Positions 37,732 through 51,179 are shown, numbered from the stretch's first letter. The stretch is DNA of 64,000 bases from Himantopus leucocephalus (GCA_003993805.1 RSEF01000019.1:5691927-5755926), one strand, 5' to 3'. Translations and numbers: made by a program. Notes: generated from the letters alone by a model not told the origin.

Positions 37732-38016
37732 AAGGTTTAGATCAAATTTACCCTCTAAGACCGCTATTACTGTAGTGCATAGTGACAAGTGAATATGAAG
37801 GAAGCCCTTCTGTGCTGGAAGGTAAAACCACATCTAATAGTGGCAGTTCTGGTACTGTGATTAAAATAAATAGNAAGGTTTAGATCAAATTTACCCTCTA
37901 AGACCGCTATTACTGTAGCGCATAGTGACAATTGAATATGAAGGAAGCCCTTCTGTGCTGGAAGGTAAAACCGCATTTAATAGTGGCAGTTCTGGTACTG
38001 TGATTAAAATAAATAG
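37732..38016. repeat. 142-bp tandem duplication split by a single N
   Basis: 37732-37873 and 37875-38016 are equal in length with a handful of substitutions. N is at 37874. Same interpretation as the 172-bp pair. Confidence 0.95.
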
Positions 38017-38373
38017 TTAAACAAAGTTCTGTTGATGTAGTCCCTGCCTATCTAACATATTCCACCTTGCTGCTGTAGTATGAATTCCATACTGTATTGG
38101 AGTATGTTGGGTATCCTCGCAGAAGTGGTGGTTCATATACTTCCCGAATGCTGTGAACTCTCAGAATTTCTCAGCCAGCCACGTACGTTCTGTCCAGCAA
38201 GAGAACCTATAGAAATTGTGCTCATCAGTAATCCTGTGGACAATTTGCTGTGATCTGAGTAGCGTAACTTAGGGGAGTATAACTGGAAAACCTCATTTGC
38301 ATCGGAGGGATGTGATGTTCATTTAGAGTAACTTGGATTTTTTAAGTCTTCAGCATTGATTTGTATCATGTAA

Positions 38374-38379
38374 TTTATT
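38374..38379 (-). promoter_or_regulatory. GUSB: GUSB polyadenylation signal candidate
   Basis: Minus-strand AATAAA about 285 bases after the GUSB stop. An ATTAAA variant lies nearer, around 38612-38617. Confidence 0.45.
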
Positions 38380-38663
38380 TTAATTTTTTTTTGGTCATAA
38401 ACAGATACCTCAGTCAGAATCTCTAACTTCAGTTCCTTGAAACTCTGAATATTCATTTTACTACCTGGAAACAGGAAGCCTATAGACATGGCTAAGCGTA
38501 GGAAACTAGTGTTTCTGATCTGCTTTGTATCATAGTCACTAATTCAGGTGGACTAGAAATTGCATTAGACTTGCAAGACTTGAGTCAGGCATAAGTATTA
38601 TTTAAACAGAAATTTAATGAACAAGTTCAGCATATAGTACCCAGCCACTGTTACCTTTTGATT

Positions 38664-41600
38664 TCATTTTAGAAAGAGGAAATGTGATTTTATTATCGGA
38701 GGAAGACAGCTTGATTCATTTGCAATCTTCCAGTATCTTTCTCTAAGAACAAATGCAGCTGACTTGGGCTGTCGTTGGCGGGTGAATATTCCTTTCTTGT
38801 TCCCCAAAACACGCGTGGTCCCTGTAGAGAAGTTATAAAATAAAGCAAGTATATATAAAATGCTCTTATATCCCTTACTGTGAAGTGTTATGATGTGTCT
38901 ACTAAATCAGGTTAGGTGGAAGAGACCTATGCACTTTCTTCTACACATAGTCAGGTACAACAGGGAACTTGGCAGATGTAACTTGCGTCATCTTGGCAAG
39001 ATTAATTGATGTAACTGAGCAATATAGCTGCAATTCATTGGATTTACAACTGGCAAGTCGATGACAGCTAATTCAGGTGTGCCCATTAACTTGATCAGTA
39101 TTATATTTACAGATGTTCCTTCTGCCATTAGTTCCACCTTGAAATTCGATGGTGAAACTGTTGATTACTGTTTGACTGTACTGTCCTTTAGTGGCGTCCG
39201 TATCCTTTTTGCCTATTTTAGTTTTAATAGGAAACTAGATAAGATGATTGCAACATGTAGAGAGACTGGAACTGCACATGTGTCTGTGAACTTGTCTACA
39301 ATTTCTCCATCCTCCTATTTGAAATCGATATTACTTTTTTGACTGCTTCTCTGCGATGTCTTGCTTTCTGATACCTATATTGGTGCTCTCCAGATTATTC
39401 TTAATGGTGTTTCTCTGCCTGAAATTAACACTGACTGTTGACCACCCTAACTCGCTGCAGGCAGCACATGCGTAACTGGTTCCTTACTAGGTCTCCTTTG
39501 AGTTGTAATCATCTTAATTTCTGTTTGACTGTCTGCACTGTAGATTAAGTAATACCCCATACTTTGCAAATGCACTTATCATTTATTAATAGTGGATGGA
39601 GTGTCATGATGGACAGTTGTGTACTAGTGTGGCATCTGGTCCTCTATTGCTAAACCTCTACCAAGTTAATAATACATTATTTAAGGTGCTGTGTTACTAA
39701 GGGCAGTTGTGGATGAAATATGAAGCAAGTGAGACGCATCCCTAACAGCTGACTGAAGCTCTGAATTGAGGATGGCCAATAAATAAAGTAATCTGGGTCT
39801 GCTCACAAGCTTCTCTTGCATCCTGCCCTAGTGCGGTGTCTCATGTTCTGGGTAGCATCTTTGCAGGTGGGACATCTGGAGCTCAAGCTGGAGAGAGAGG
39901 ATGCATTAAGTACAGGCAGGACCTTCCCTCTTGCTCTGGGCATGCTGGGCTTTGTCACAGAAACCAGCTGTGCTCTGTCTTGGTAAGCTTTTGTCCTACT
40001 CTACAGCACAATATTCTTTGTGTATCATAAACCATTTTAAACTTGCAGGGAGGGTGGAGAGTTGGTTAGAATATAAATATAAGCTTACCTTGATTAGTCA
40101 TGAAATCTGCAAAATTCCATATGAGCTCCCCAATCACATACTCTTTCCTCTTTTTGTCAAAAACGGAATGGTACTCTCTTAGCATAGCTTTCTGATACTC
40201 CTCGCTGAACATGAGGGGTGGATCCTACAGCCAGGAAAAAGAGGTGGCCTTGAAATAAGGTGACAGTTAATCTCAGCAAAGGCTCCATATGTTAACTTCC
40301 TATTTCCTGGGGACCTGCTTCCTGAAAACAAGCTTTACGATTGCTTGGTCTTTTCATTGTGGCTGCATTAACAATGGCTGTCTAGTGATGATTAGTGACT
40401 ACTGACATTACAAGGGGAAACGCACATGAAGTACAAACATAATGCCAGATATACCTGGGGGGGAGCTCGTGGTATTGCTCAGTAATGGTGCTTGACCATG
40501 ATAGGTGTAGGAGTGCCACCCCCTCCTATGCGGGACAGCATCGTGAAATGAATGTCCGCTCTCCAGTATCGTCTCTTCCAAGTGTTTTGTACAAATGCCA
40601 AAGTACAGATTTTTCAAAGTGCTCAGTGCTTTTACTCAAAGCTAAAAACGTCTCTTTAGGTAGAATCTAACCTTTGTTAGTCAGTGGCAAAGCTCATTGG
40701 TTTCAGCGGAGCAGGATTACAATCCTGGAGTATTTTGGACACTCACAAGCTAATGCAGCTCAAACGCAAGGAGTCAGGCTCAATGGTACCCATCTCTTCT
40801 AATTAAATTTTGCTGACCCTGTAAGAAGAGCAGTGCTTTTGTTTCCAGCTGGGGCGTCTATAACACTTACACTGTGAAGTCCAGGAACTGAGTCTGCTCC
40901 ATATTCACTCTGGATAATTGGCTTTTGGTAGGTTTTATACCAGTTCTCAAACTGTGTTGTGAGTTGTAGTGGAATAACTTCCAGGTGGCCTGGGTCGTGG
41001 TACCAGGAGAAGTAGCTATTTACACAAATTACATCCACGTAAGGAGCCTACAGAACACAAGGTGAGAGTGTTTTGTCACAGGGCTCAAAGTAGACAACCT
41101 TCACTTACAAAGCTAAGTCCTCCTTTTCGTTCATTTCATGGAATCCAGTTTCATTACACAATAAAGTCTTTCCCCCATCACTCAGGCACTCCCAAAGTGA
41201 CATTTTTTCCCAGGAGAAAAAAAAAAAAGCAGGGTAAATTTAACAAGCTAATAGCATATAAATTTGGCATTTTTCATACAGAATTAGGGAGTCCAAGAGT
41301 TAGACAAGATCAAGCCATTTCATCCTCAGGTTTGTTAGAAGTTTTTGAGTTTCCAAGGTGTCTCTGGCTTGCTGGTACATTTAGATCTACTTTTTGAGTA
41401 TTGGAATGTGATTATCAAGTTAGTGGTCAAATATTTTGACTAGCAACTAAATTTGTGCATCAATGGTGCAATACTAAGACTAAGCATTCTGCAAGTTATA
41501 TGCCATTTCTACCACATGGACAGTATGATAAAAGGGCACAAAGCCCCCTAAAAATAAAGTGATGTTGTATGTAACTTGTTCAATGTTCTCTTAACATGTT

Positions 41601-44600
41601 TTGTAATAAAAAAAAAAGTTCTAATGTCACTTCAGTGTATGAGATCTGTTCTTTGGTTTTGTTTTCCAGTGTCCCCCCAAGCTAGTTAGAACATGCTCAT
41701 GGGGTTGGGATGTCAGAGTGTGTGTGTGCATGCCTGATGAAACAGCGTTATCCAAGAGCAGATTCCCGCTGGGCACCTTTGAAATTAAGGCCATCTGTTT
41801 TATTTTCCTGGGGCGGGGAGCAATGGACCTCTCCGAGTTACAGAAGGCCATTCCTACTAATTACAGGACAGCTCAGAAAAAAATACAAAGTGTAACCTGT
41901 AGCGGGGATGTGTGGTAGTATCATGGACCTACAAACTCGCCCGCTAGAAGCGTTTATTCTACAGTAGTGACAAGTATTATAAAGCCAGCTTGAAAAATTA
42001 AAAATGACATAAGAACTACCCGGGAAGCAAATTTATGTGGGTTAGAGATCCTTGGTTCATGCTATAGCCAGCTTAAGGCGTAGACATCCAAGAGAAGTGC
42101 CTTTTGGCTATTTATACAGCTCTAGGACTTTAATTATGAAGCCGGAAGAGCTTCTAGATTATTCAACATTAATAGACATCTGCCAAAGAAGATCTAGAGC
42201 AGTTTAAAGCAGGAATTAAAGCAAAGCTTCCTTCCTTTAGACTTCTACAAGGGCTGTTAGCATTTTAAAGAGGTTTAAGCTTTGGTTTAATTGCCAGTGA
42301 AAACTCAATCAATGGAATAGCAAAGCATGACAATGTTAATGGAATTCAGGGGTCTGATCCTGCATACTTCACTCAAGACAAAGAACTGTCCCCTCTTACA
42401 CATTTTTTTTTTCAGCTGGACTACACCTACAGGGTAAGGTGCTTTGTGCTAGAAACAAAAATGTAAGTTTTCTTCTCCCTCTCCCTGTTAAATATCTCCA
42501 GTAAACTCAGGCAGGTGGGGGGAAAGGACTGTAAAACAAATGACAAGAGGAAATTTAATGTATGAACTTAAAAAAAAAAAAAAAGCTAGAAAATAAAGTA
42601 AACTTACACCACGGTCAAGAGCGTAATTGGCATCTGTCACAAAGGTTACTGGTCTGGAGGGATCGAGAGCTTTAGTGTGAGCTATCACTGTCCTGTTTGC
42701 AAACAGTAAAGCAAGACTTCAGCAACAGCATGGAGAAGCACAGCCCCACTTCCTGAAGCTCTCTGTCCTTTCGCACACACCCCCAGATACTTGTAGCTGC
42801 TTTTGATTTAGCAGGCAGAATATTTTTAATTAAATACTGCAGGATACTTAGTGATCATCTGCTATAAAGTGCCTGCAATTCTAACCAGTTCTGCAGGAGT
42901 ATAAATATCACGCAAAGAGACCTTTAGCTGTCACAGAGTTGGTTGCTATCCCACCTGAAAAGAGACCAGAGCGGAAGTCTACCAACCACGGGCATGTTAA
43001 TTTGCCTGTTGGTGCCAGCAGCTTCAAAGCTGGAGGAGGGACAGCGAGTTTGAAGATGAAAGTGTGAGAAGGGCAGCAGAAAGGTTCTAAACAACTCTTG
43101 GGCTGTGTTCCTGCCAAAGCACGAGGCCCGAGCCCTACGCCACAGCAGGCAGAGCAATCAAAGGTTGGCTGCTTTTGAAGAAAACCCTGAACGGGGAGAT
43201 GAGACAGAGTGGGACAGTCAAGCTCTGCTGCTACCTTGACACTGCAGGAAGGCTGTGGATCATTCTGCAGAATGAAAATTCAGTTACGTCTTAATGCACT
43301 TACAGCTACAGGGGACAGACTGCTACCCCGTTACAGGGATGACTCTTGGCTATCCAAAGCTTAAATCTCTTTAAAAATAAAACCAAGGGGTTTGTAGGGA
43401 CTTGAAGCAGTAGCTTTGAAGTGGGGTGTGACAATCCCCTACAAAACAAGTAACTAGCACTAACTGAAGAACCTTGTCTTCAGAATTAAGTGTCATTTAT
43501 TTTACAGCTTTAAATTTAGCACTTGTCTTCCATTGGTAACAAGGAATATCCTGTTCCCATCAGGTCTGCTTTCGCTTGACCCTTAGGTCAAGAAGAGATT
43601 GCGCAGACCAGATGGACTGCTGGTAATTTTGCAGAGGCTTACTGGTTCAGAAACAACAGATTGAGACTGCTGCATGGCTCTGAGCATCAGTCCAACACAT
43701 GCAGCAGTTACACTTTGAGTGTGCATCTGTGGGTAGCGTTTCAGGGTTCCCCAAAAAAATGCTTGCCTTCTCTTTACTGCCTCTCTGTGCCATCCCAAAG
43801 GAAGAAGATGCATCATCTACCAAGGTTCAAGCCTCAGCTCTGTGTACAAGCAGACGCACTTACTTAAAGTAGTAAGCTGCCGGGGGCAGCTCCGACGCTG
43901 GCTCGTTAGCTACCGACCACATCACAACTGACGGCCTGTTCTTATCCCGGCGGATCAGCTCCTCCATCACAACGAGATGGTGCTGCAAGGACTTGTTCCC
44001 AAAGCTCTCGCTTGAAGACAAAAAGAAGCGAGATCTGGTGAGATGAGGGTATAAAATCCATCCCCTTTGCCTTTCCCCGTGAAAACTCAAGCCTCTGGGG
44101 TATATGAGCACAGCTGAGCCTCAACACCGAATGCGCCTTCTGCCCTATTTCCCCAAAGCCTGCTGCACGGTTCAGGGCCGCGCTTTGGGCTTGCTGAGCA
44201 AGCCAGACCCAATGACGCGATGGCCGTGTGGCAAAACGCCCTCCGGTTGCCCAACCTCACTGGGCACGCGTGGCGCAACGGGGCCGATTTCTAAATAGAG
44301 CAAAGTACTTCCATTATCAGGGCGACGGGCGCTGCGGGAGGGGAGGGGGACGCTGCGACAGGGACGAAGATGGAGACAAGGGGAAGGGTCCTTTGAGCGA
44401 CTGCTTACGGCATTTTAATCCCCACTCCCGGGCACTCGTCGATCACCACGATGCCGTAGGCGTCGCACAGGTCCATGATCTCCTCGGCGTAGGGGTAGTG
44501 GCTGGTGCGGAAGGAGTTTGCCCCCAGCCAGCGCAGCAGGTTGAAGTCCTTCACGACCAGGGGCCAGTCGAGGCCTTTGCCGCGGATCTGGGGGACGGGA

Positions 44601-47600
44601 TGGGACAGAGACATCACACCGCCGGGCCGGGGCTTCTCCTCACACCTGGCACCACCATTTCCCTGCTCCCCCCCGCCACCCCGGGCGCATCTCCACCCCC
44701 GGGGCGCCATTTCTAGACCGCACCGCCTCTCCCCGTGCAGCGTTTGCCTTCCCGAGGGGCGCTGCCCACACGCCCCTGAGCGTTCGGAGAAGCGAGAGGG
44801 GATGGCGGTCCCGGCCCAGCCGCTGGCACAGCTGCTGCCGCCCGCCCCGGCGGGGAGCCGCCCTGCCCGGGCCGCCCTCTCCTCCCTCCTTCCCCCTCAC
44901 AGCTGTTATCCATGAGGCGGGCTGGGCTGAAGGAGGCCCCGGAGCGGCGCGGCTCGCTGCCTTCCCCTGAGGAGAGCCCGCGCCGCCAGGGAGGAGCGCC
45001 CGCCGCCCCTGAGGTGAGTGGACGGGACGGCGACAGGGACAGGGACAGGGACGGGGCCTCTGGCGCGGCTGTGGGGCCGCCCTGTGGCCGGGCCGCGCCT
45101 CGCAGCCCTGCGGCTCCGACCTCCCCGCCGGCGGCTCTTTGTCCCCGGCATTTCCCGCGGTGGGGAACCCGAGAGAGCCGCTCTTTCTGACTGGAAGCCA
45201 TGGCCGCGGGGTGGGGGGGAGTCGTTCAGCTCCTCTGCCAGCACGGCCCGGCCTCACCCTCGCGCCCTGAGAGGGACTGGGCATGGTGTCCCCTTAATGC
45301 CGGTAGAAGGCCACCCTGGCAGCTGCCAGCCTGGGAGAAGGGCGTGAGGAAACGGCCCCTTCGAGTGGAGAGGGGAGGCGAGAGCGGTTGCCGCCTCAGT
45401 GGCGCAAAGCCCGGCGCCATTAGGGCCCCCCGCCACGGGCACCGCACGCTTACGTCTGCGTCTTCGTGCTTGTTGACGCCGTGGAAGTAGAAGGGCCTGC
45501 CATTGATGAGGAACTGCGTGCTGGTGACGTGGACGGTGCGGATGCCGACCGGGAGCGTGTACACGTCCTCCAGCAATGCCCCGTTGGCCTGCGCCTGCAT
45601 TTTCACCTGGATTGCCAAAGGGGAGACACGAGTGATGTGCTGGGCTTCGCAGGGATGCCCTGTCCTCCCCCCGCTCCCTGTCCGTAAGGGCTGTCCTGGC
45701 TGCCCGTCCATTTCCCAGCCCTGCCTCGGCACGCTGCCGGCTCCTCACCGCTGCAGCACCCACCTCGTGTGGTCCCCACGTACCTCCTCAGGGAAGGAGC
45801 GAGGTCTGACTAAACAGAAAATAGAAACCCAAGCTGGGGAAGCTGAAGGATGAAGAATGAGGCCTGGATGACCCTTCAGGGCCTTGTCTACCCCAAGAGA
45901 TTCAGTTTTGTTTCCCCTTACTCATCCGGGATGTTTCATCCCCCTGGCAAGGCAGCAGTACGCCTCCTCTGCTCTGCACATTGATACCAGGCAATGACTG
46001 AAGTGTCATCTGCTCACAAGAGCTACAAACCTGAGCCCCTGGAAACTCAGAGCAGCTCATCTGCCCTAATTTCTACATCTAAACATTACTACTCATCCTT
46101 AAGTCACACAGAGTCTTCCAGGCTCACGCTATTGACGCTGAACTCTTGCAGAGTGGGAAGAAAGCTCACTGCATGGCAAAGCACGTGGAAGAGGTTAGCA
46201 GCCTGCTCCTCAGAGACTCTCCGCTTTCATGGTATCTCCTCCCCTGTATTGTCTCAAACAGCCCTTTGGCAAGGGGTGGATTGGGCCCTAAATGTGAAGG
46301 GCAAGCACGTGAGAGTGCATGCCCCCCTCTTCTCACCGACTGACCTTGCAGTTCAGTATCCAGGCAGCTGGCAAAGCTTGATTTGATTGCTGTGTAATTA
46401 GCAATGCCACTCTGGTCACGTGAACAGGATCCGCGGGAGAAGATGAGTACAGAAGATGGGCCACATGGCAGTTCCTTAACCCTATTATACAGTCGGAGGG
46501 AACGCACACAGAAAGGAAGAAATGGCACTGTTACCTCTAGGGAGTAGCGGTATCCAGGGTTCTCGTGCATCAGGTAAGGCCACCAAAGGTTTGGGTTCAG
46601 GACTTTTAGCTCTCCAGCTGGCCCATCGCCTGTAGCAACCACTTTCCCTTCTTGGTCACGTAAACTCAGGGACAAGGAATAGAGTGTGCTGCCGACAACC
46701 GAGACCTGATATTGCACCATTGCTGGTTCAAAGGAAACAAAAGACAGTCAGAGGCTGCCATGAAAGGCAAAATGCACACATCAAATGTTGGAGGGTTTTC
46801 ACATAGAGCAGCGTTAAAAAATGAGGGAGATGTAGAACAACAACAGAGTGGCATGACTAGAACGTAAGAAGCATGACCTGTCTGTCTTGAGGTCCAGAAT
46901 TTTCCAGCAAGATTTGTGTATCACACAATTCTGTTACTTAGAGATAATCCTGCTTTAAGTGACAGAAGACTGCCCCTACTGAGAAATTCTACTTTGAGAA
47001 ACACCTGATCATCCTTTCACTTTAACAGTAGCCTCTTGCAAGCACTTCTTTTTTTTTCTTACTGCTTCTGAACTCTTTATCATATTCTTACAGCTGCTGA
47101 GCTGTGCGATAGACCAGCTCAGGTTCAAGAGAAAGCCACTATGAAACAAATTCAATCAGACTTTTGCAGGATATTTTCTCTGCTGCCCTTGTCATCTCCA
47201 TTTGGAGCCTGAGGTAGCTGCTGTAATTGTTCTGGACCTACCAACACTCTCTGATGAAGTAGTTGTCACAGTAATATCATCTATGTAGACAGAAGGAGTG
47301 GTGTAAAGCACAACCGGGCGATGGATTCCAGCATAATTAAAGAAATCAAACCTGATGTTCTGTACAAAATAGTTCTTGGGATACCTGAGTGAGCAAGACA
47401 GGAGAAATGGCTACATTATGTTTCATTACACAAGAACTGAAGGCAGCATATGGATGCTAGCGATGTAAAATAGTCATGTAAATACAGATGCTAGCTGGTA
47501 AAATAGACTTTACAACGAGATGGATCTATCTCTCAGTAGTGCTACTGCTGCTACGCTGAAGGGAGCTACCAGTTAACAAACCTCTAATGCGCTGAGTAGA

Positions 47601-50600
47601 TCTGATCCTTCCGGATAGCTGGTACTTGCAGTTTCCAGCTGAATTCAAGCTTCTCAAATCTGCCATTGATTCAGCTTAGCGAATCACTTAATGTCAGTTC
47701 CATGGGTACACACCAGATGCAATAACTCGGTGCGGATTCCTCATAACACCAAAGCTTAAACTCCTCCCTGCTCAACTGATTATTTTTGGCATAAATACAA
47801 CCAATGCTTTTCTACGTAAGTTGTTCGGAAGGTCTTACGAACCAGAAGCCGAATAAATTCCCATTCTCTCATCCCTGGAATAAGCTCTGCAGTACAGCGC
47901 TTTAGCAACTCACCTTGTTTTGTCATTCATGTACTGAATTGACCCCGGAGGCAGAGTATGGGGTGTCAGAGTGTTGTTGAGTGCGACGGTGATGCGGCAG
48001 GGGATCCCTGGGCTGCCCTGGACGATGCTGCTTATATCTGCTTCAAAAGGGAGGTGGCCTCCTTCGTGTTCCACGACTTGCACTCCGTTGACCCACTGGA
48101 GGAGAAGACACCCGTGAGCCCAAGAGGCAGGGTTACTGGGGTTTTGGGCGGGGTTACTGGGGTTTTGGGCGGGGTTATCGGGGTTTTTGTGGCAAGCATA
48201 GCAAGGAGAAGGGAAGGAGCCCAGCAAAGGCCAGTCGGGATTCCCAGCAACACTGAACCTTGTTCTGGGCTCTTACTCCTTGTGGGCTCAATCTCGCATC
48301 CCTTCCTTTGCTGGGAGCTAGGTCTGGGTCACGTACAAGCAAGTGTCACTGAAAAACATGGTTTTGGGCAGATCCTGTAGCAAGGAAATGTTTTAGTTAC
48401 TAGTCCTGATATTGGAGGATCAGAGAAGAGAGACCTGGGGAACAAGTCTGACAGGCTGAGAGAGTTGGGGGTGTTCAGGCTGGAGAAGAGAAGGCTCCGG
48501 GGAGACCTCATTGCGGCCTTCCAGTACCTAAAGGGGGTCTACAGGAGAGCTGGGGAGGGACTTTTTACAAGGGCATGGAGTGATAGGATGAGGGGGAATG
48601 GCTTCAAACAGGAAGAAGGGAGATTTAGAACAGATATTAGGAAGAAATTTTCCACTCTGAGGGTGGAGAGGCACTGGCCCAGGTTGCCCTGAGAAGCTGT
48701 GGCTGCCCCATCCCTGGAGGTGTTCAAGGCCAGGTTGGACGGGGCTTGGAGCAACCTGGGCTGGTGGGAGGTGTCCCTGCCCAGGGCAGGGGGGTGGGAC
48801 TGGATGATCTTCAAGTTCCCTTCCAACCTAAACCATTCTATGAACGTGGCCAACTCCTTGGCTGGAGGAAAGCAGCCAAGAGTTAAGAAGATAGCAAACT
48901 GATACAAAATCTAGACAGAGATGGGTTTGCTGAAGAAGTCATAGGACAGATTTTGGTGCAGCATGATTTTGGAGACATGTGGACAATTTCCCATGCAACT
49001 TACCACAATGGAGTAGTAATGGGCACTACCAAAACGGAGCACCACTCTGGTGTTGAGGTCGTCCTGAAGCCACCGCAGAGGAAGCAGCGCCTCTTTCTCA
49101 TACCAAACCCAGCCAATGTAGTTCTCCAAGCTGGGGTCTTGAGTGATATCGTTGAAGCTGGAAGGCACTGGCATGTCAATCACAGGACCGGTCTGGAAGG
49201 AATTGCACAGNAAAGGGAGGGAACAGAACATTTTAAAAAAAAAAAAAAAAGGAAATTTTACTGTCATGACTGTGCAACCTGTACTGCTGGAGGTGTCCCC
49301 TTCCACTGACAGCCTTACAATCCCTTTGCCAAGTGGAAATACTCGGGAAAATCCGTTTAGAAACCGGTGTGGTCTGTCACCAGTCCTATATAAGCCCTAC
49401 TTGACACCAGGCCCAGGAGCCTGCCGGGTCCTACAGGAAGAAGCTGCTCATATCTTTTTTCCTCCCTCTTGATTTACGATAGGGAAATGCTTTTATTAAT
49501 GGCTCTGGTATTGTGGAATCAGAGAAGCGAGAGCGGGGCAAAAAAAATAAATGCCCAGGTCATTGTTTCAGCCTGGGACTTCCCACCAACTGTGGTTCCT
49601 CCTGCAGAGCTCTCGCTGTTCGGCGCGCAGTGCTACGGCTGTGCCGGCAGTTCACTCGCCCAGGGTGCCGCTTGTCAGCCCAAGGGCTGGAGGAGGGTGG
49701 CAAAAGTATCGGGTATTTTGGGCCAGATCTTCCAGGGAAGGTCCGTGGAGACTGTGCGGGACGAGCCCAGGTGTGTCACTCCCCAAAAGCAACGTAGATT
49801 CCTTAGGATTACAAGAGGGTCGATTCACTTGCTTATTTTTAATATAAGGGTTATTATAGGCGGGCAGTGTTGTGCTACGCTTAATGTTGAGGTCACTGGA
49901 TGCTATTGCAAAATAGAGCTGTTCATTTTTAGCACCTGCTGCGCTCGTGATGTTGCACAAAGGAGCACAGCTGGAGCGGTTCCCCTTTCCTACGGAAGCC
50001 TGTCCATGGAGAGCGGAACGAGAAAGGTCTGGTGGCCCCGGGGAGGGGTGTGAGCATCATGCGCGCGGCTGACTCAGCACCGAACGGCACCGGCACTGCA
50101 GAGACACTCAGTGCCTTTATTAGACATCAAAAAATCCTAGCAGGAAAATCCCTGGATGGGGAAGTGAGTTTTCTAGTCCCTGATACAGGACGACCTGTGC
50201 CTGGGATGGCCGTAATGTGTCTCCTTCACGGAGATTCTCTGGTGGCTAAAGAAGGTTGAGCGTAGACTTCTCAGCCCTCCTTTGGGGGGGCACAGTGCAG
50301 GATCCCTCTCCTCTGCCTGTCTCTCCGCAAAACTTCTAGCAGCACAGCGTCTTCCAGCTCTACTCTGCTTCCGCAATTTGGCAAAAAAATGCCAAAAAGG
50401 GCTAAAATAGAAATGATGAAGGATGCGTATGCATAGAACACGCAACTTCTTTCTTTTACGTAGCGGTGTTAATTCCGTAACGGATTTCAGTTACACTACA
50501 ACTTGCTTATCTGCACTAGATCATTCAAGATTGCCCTTTTCTGGCGTGTTTTTGTTGATTTTTTTTTCTGCCGTGCGAGCCCAGCCTTGCTTTTGGCAGC

Positions 50601-51121
50601 ACAGGGATTCCTTTCGAAGGTGTCCGTAGCTCGTTCCGATGCTCTCCGGCTCCCGGGCAGCAGCGAGCAGGGCTAATCAAGGACTGCCGTTTCCTCGGTC
50701 GTTAATTAGCCGGGCTCCCCCGGGACCCCCCGGGCCGAGCGGGCCGGGGAAGGAAAGGGGGGAAACGCCGCTTTCGGCCGAGGAAGGAAGGGCGGTGTGG
50801 GGGGGGGGGCCCTTCCCGGGAGGAGAGCACCCCCCGTGCCCCGGGAAGGGGCAGCCCCCCCCCGCCCCAGCGCCCCGCTCCCGGCCGCCCCCTCCCCGGT
50901 ACCTGGCGGAGCGGCTGCCGGTACCAGCGGTGCACGAAGCCGGCGTCTCTACCCGGCGAGAAATCGGCGCGGAAGCTCCAGAGGCCGCCGAGTTCCTTTC
51001 GCTCCCGGGAAGGGGTGTCCCGGGGGTAGAGCATACCGCCCGCCGGGGCCGCCGCCGCCGCCAGCAGCAGGAGCAGGCGGCAGCCCCACGCCGCCCCGCC
51101 GCCTGAGGCTGCCGCCGCCAT
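38664..51121 (-). CDS. GUSB: GUSB, lysosomal beta-glucuronidase
   Basis: Twelve exons in transcript order: 51121-50903 (ATG), 49192-49004, 48095-47914, 47384-47242, 46722-46535, 45606-45454, 44587-44409, 44010-43864, 42692-42608, 41047-40871, 40224-40089 and 38821-38664 (TGA). Phases agree and give 651 residues, the human length. The enzyme is a glycoside hydrolase family 2 homotetramer that removes terminal beta-glucuronate from glycosaminoglycans in lysosomes. Visible features are a signal peptide (MAAAASGGG then a Leu/Ala core), both GH2 signatures ([14 protein letters not shown] onward and [15 protein letters not shown]), acid/base Glu454 in NEP and nucleophile Glu543 in SEYGAD, each offset by three from human 451 and 540 through a longer leader. 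N-glycosylation sequons include NNT, NKS and NES. The C-terminal tail after WKIANE differs from the mammalian propeptide. Confidence 0.98.
44640..45450. promoter_or_regulatory. Orphan CpG island in GUSB intron 6
   Basis: A G/C- and CpG-dense stretch lies between GUSB exons 6 and 7, far from the GUSB start. On the plus strand an ATG at 44912 opens 34 codons that end exactly at a consensus donor (GAG|GTGAGT at 45013/45014). A (GGGACA)-type repeat follows at about 45031-45053. It may be an alternative or antisense promoter, or simply G/C-rich intron; I do not recognise the peptide. Confidence 0.35.
48441..48843 (+). mobile_element. CR1 LINE 3' region, about 400 bp
   Basis: Typical CR1 segments in order: GGCTGGAGAAGAGAAGGCTC, GGGGAGACCTCATTGCGGCC, a TTAGGAAGAAATTTTCC segment, CATCCCTGGAGGTGTTCAAG, and the 3' end GATGATCTTCAAG with AACCATTCTATGA. 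It is 5'-truncated, inserted in GUSB intron 2 antisense to the gene, and is the longest transposon copy in the window. Confidence 0.96.
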
Positions 51122-51179
51122 CTTGGTTGTGGGCAGTACCGGGGCGGGGGCAGGTCCCGCCCCGACGTGCCGGAGCTGN

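Larger units (their letters stand above)
33330..38360. other. VKORC1L1 distal 3' UTR or intergenic sequence
   Basis: AT-rich, with no coding exon recognised. It separates the convergent genes VKORC1L1 and GUSB and holds one 100-N gap and two false-duplication sites described separately. Confidence 0.5.

Noticed and set aside
38841..38850. Plus-strand AATAAA near 38.84 kb as a VKORC1L1 distal poly(A) site
   Set aside because: It lies inside the GUSB gene, in the intron next to its last exon, about 6 kb beyond the VKORC1L1 stop. Possible, but unsupported without 3'-end data.
44640..45284. 214-codon minus-strand frame in GUSB intron 6
   Set aside because: Low-complexity Pro/Arg/Gly composition in a CpG island, with no recognisable family. 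The only part kept for a second look is the plus-strand ATG plus donor.
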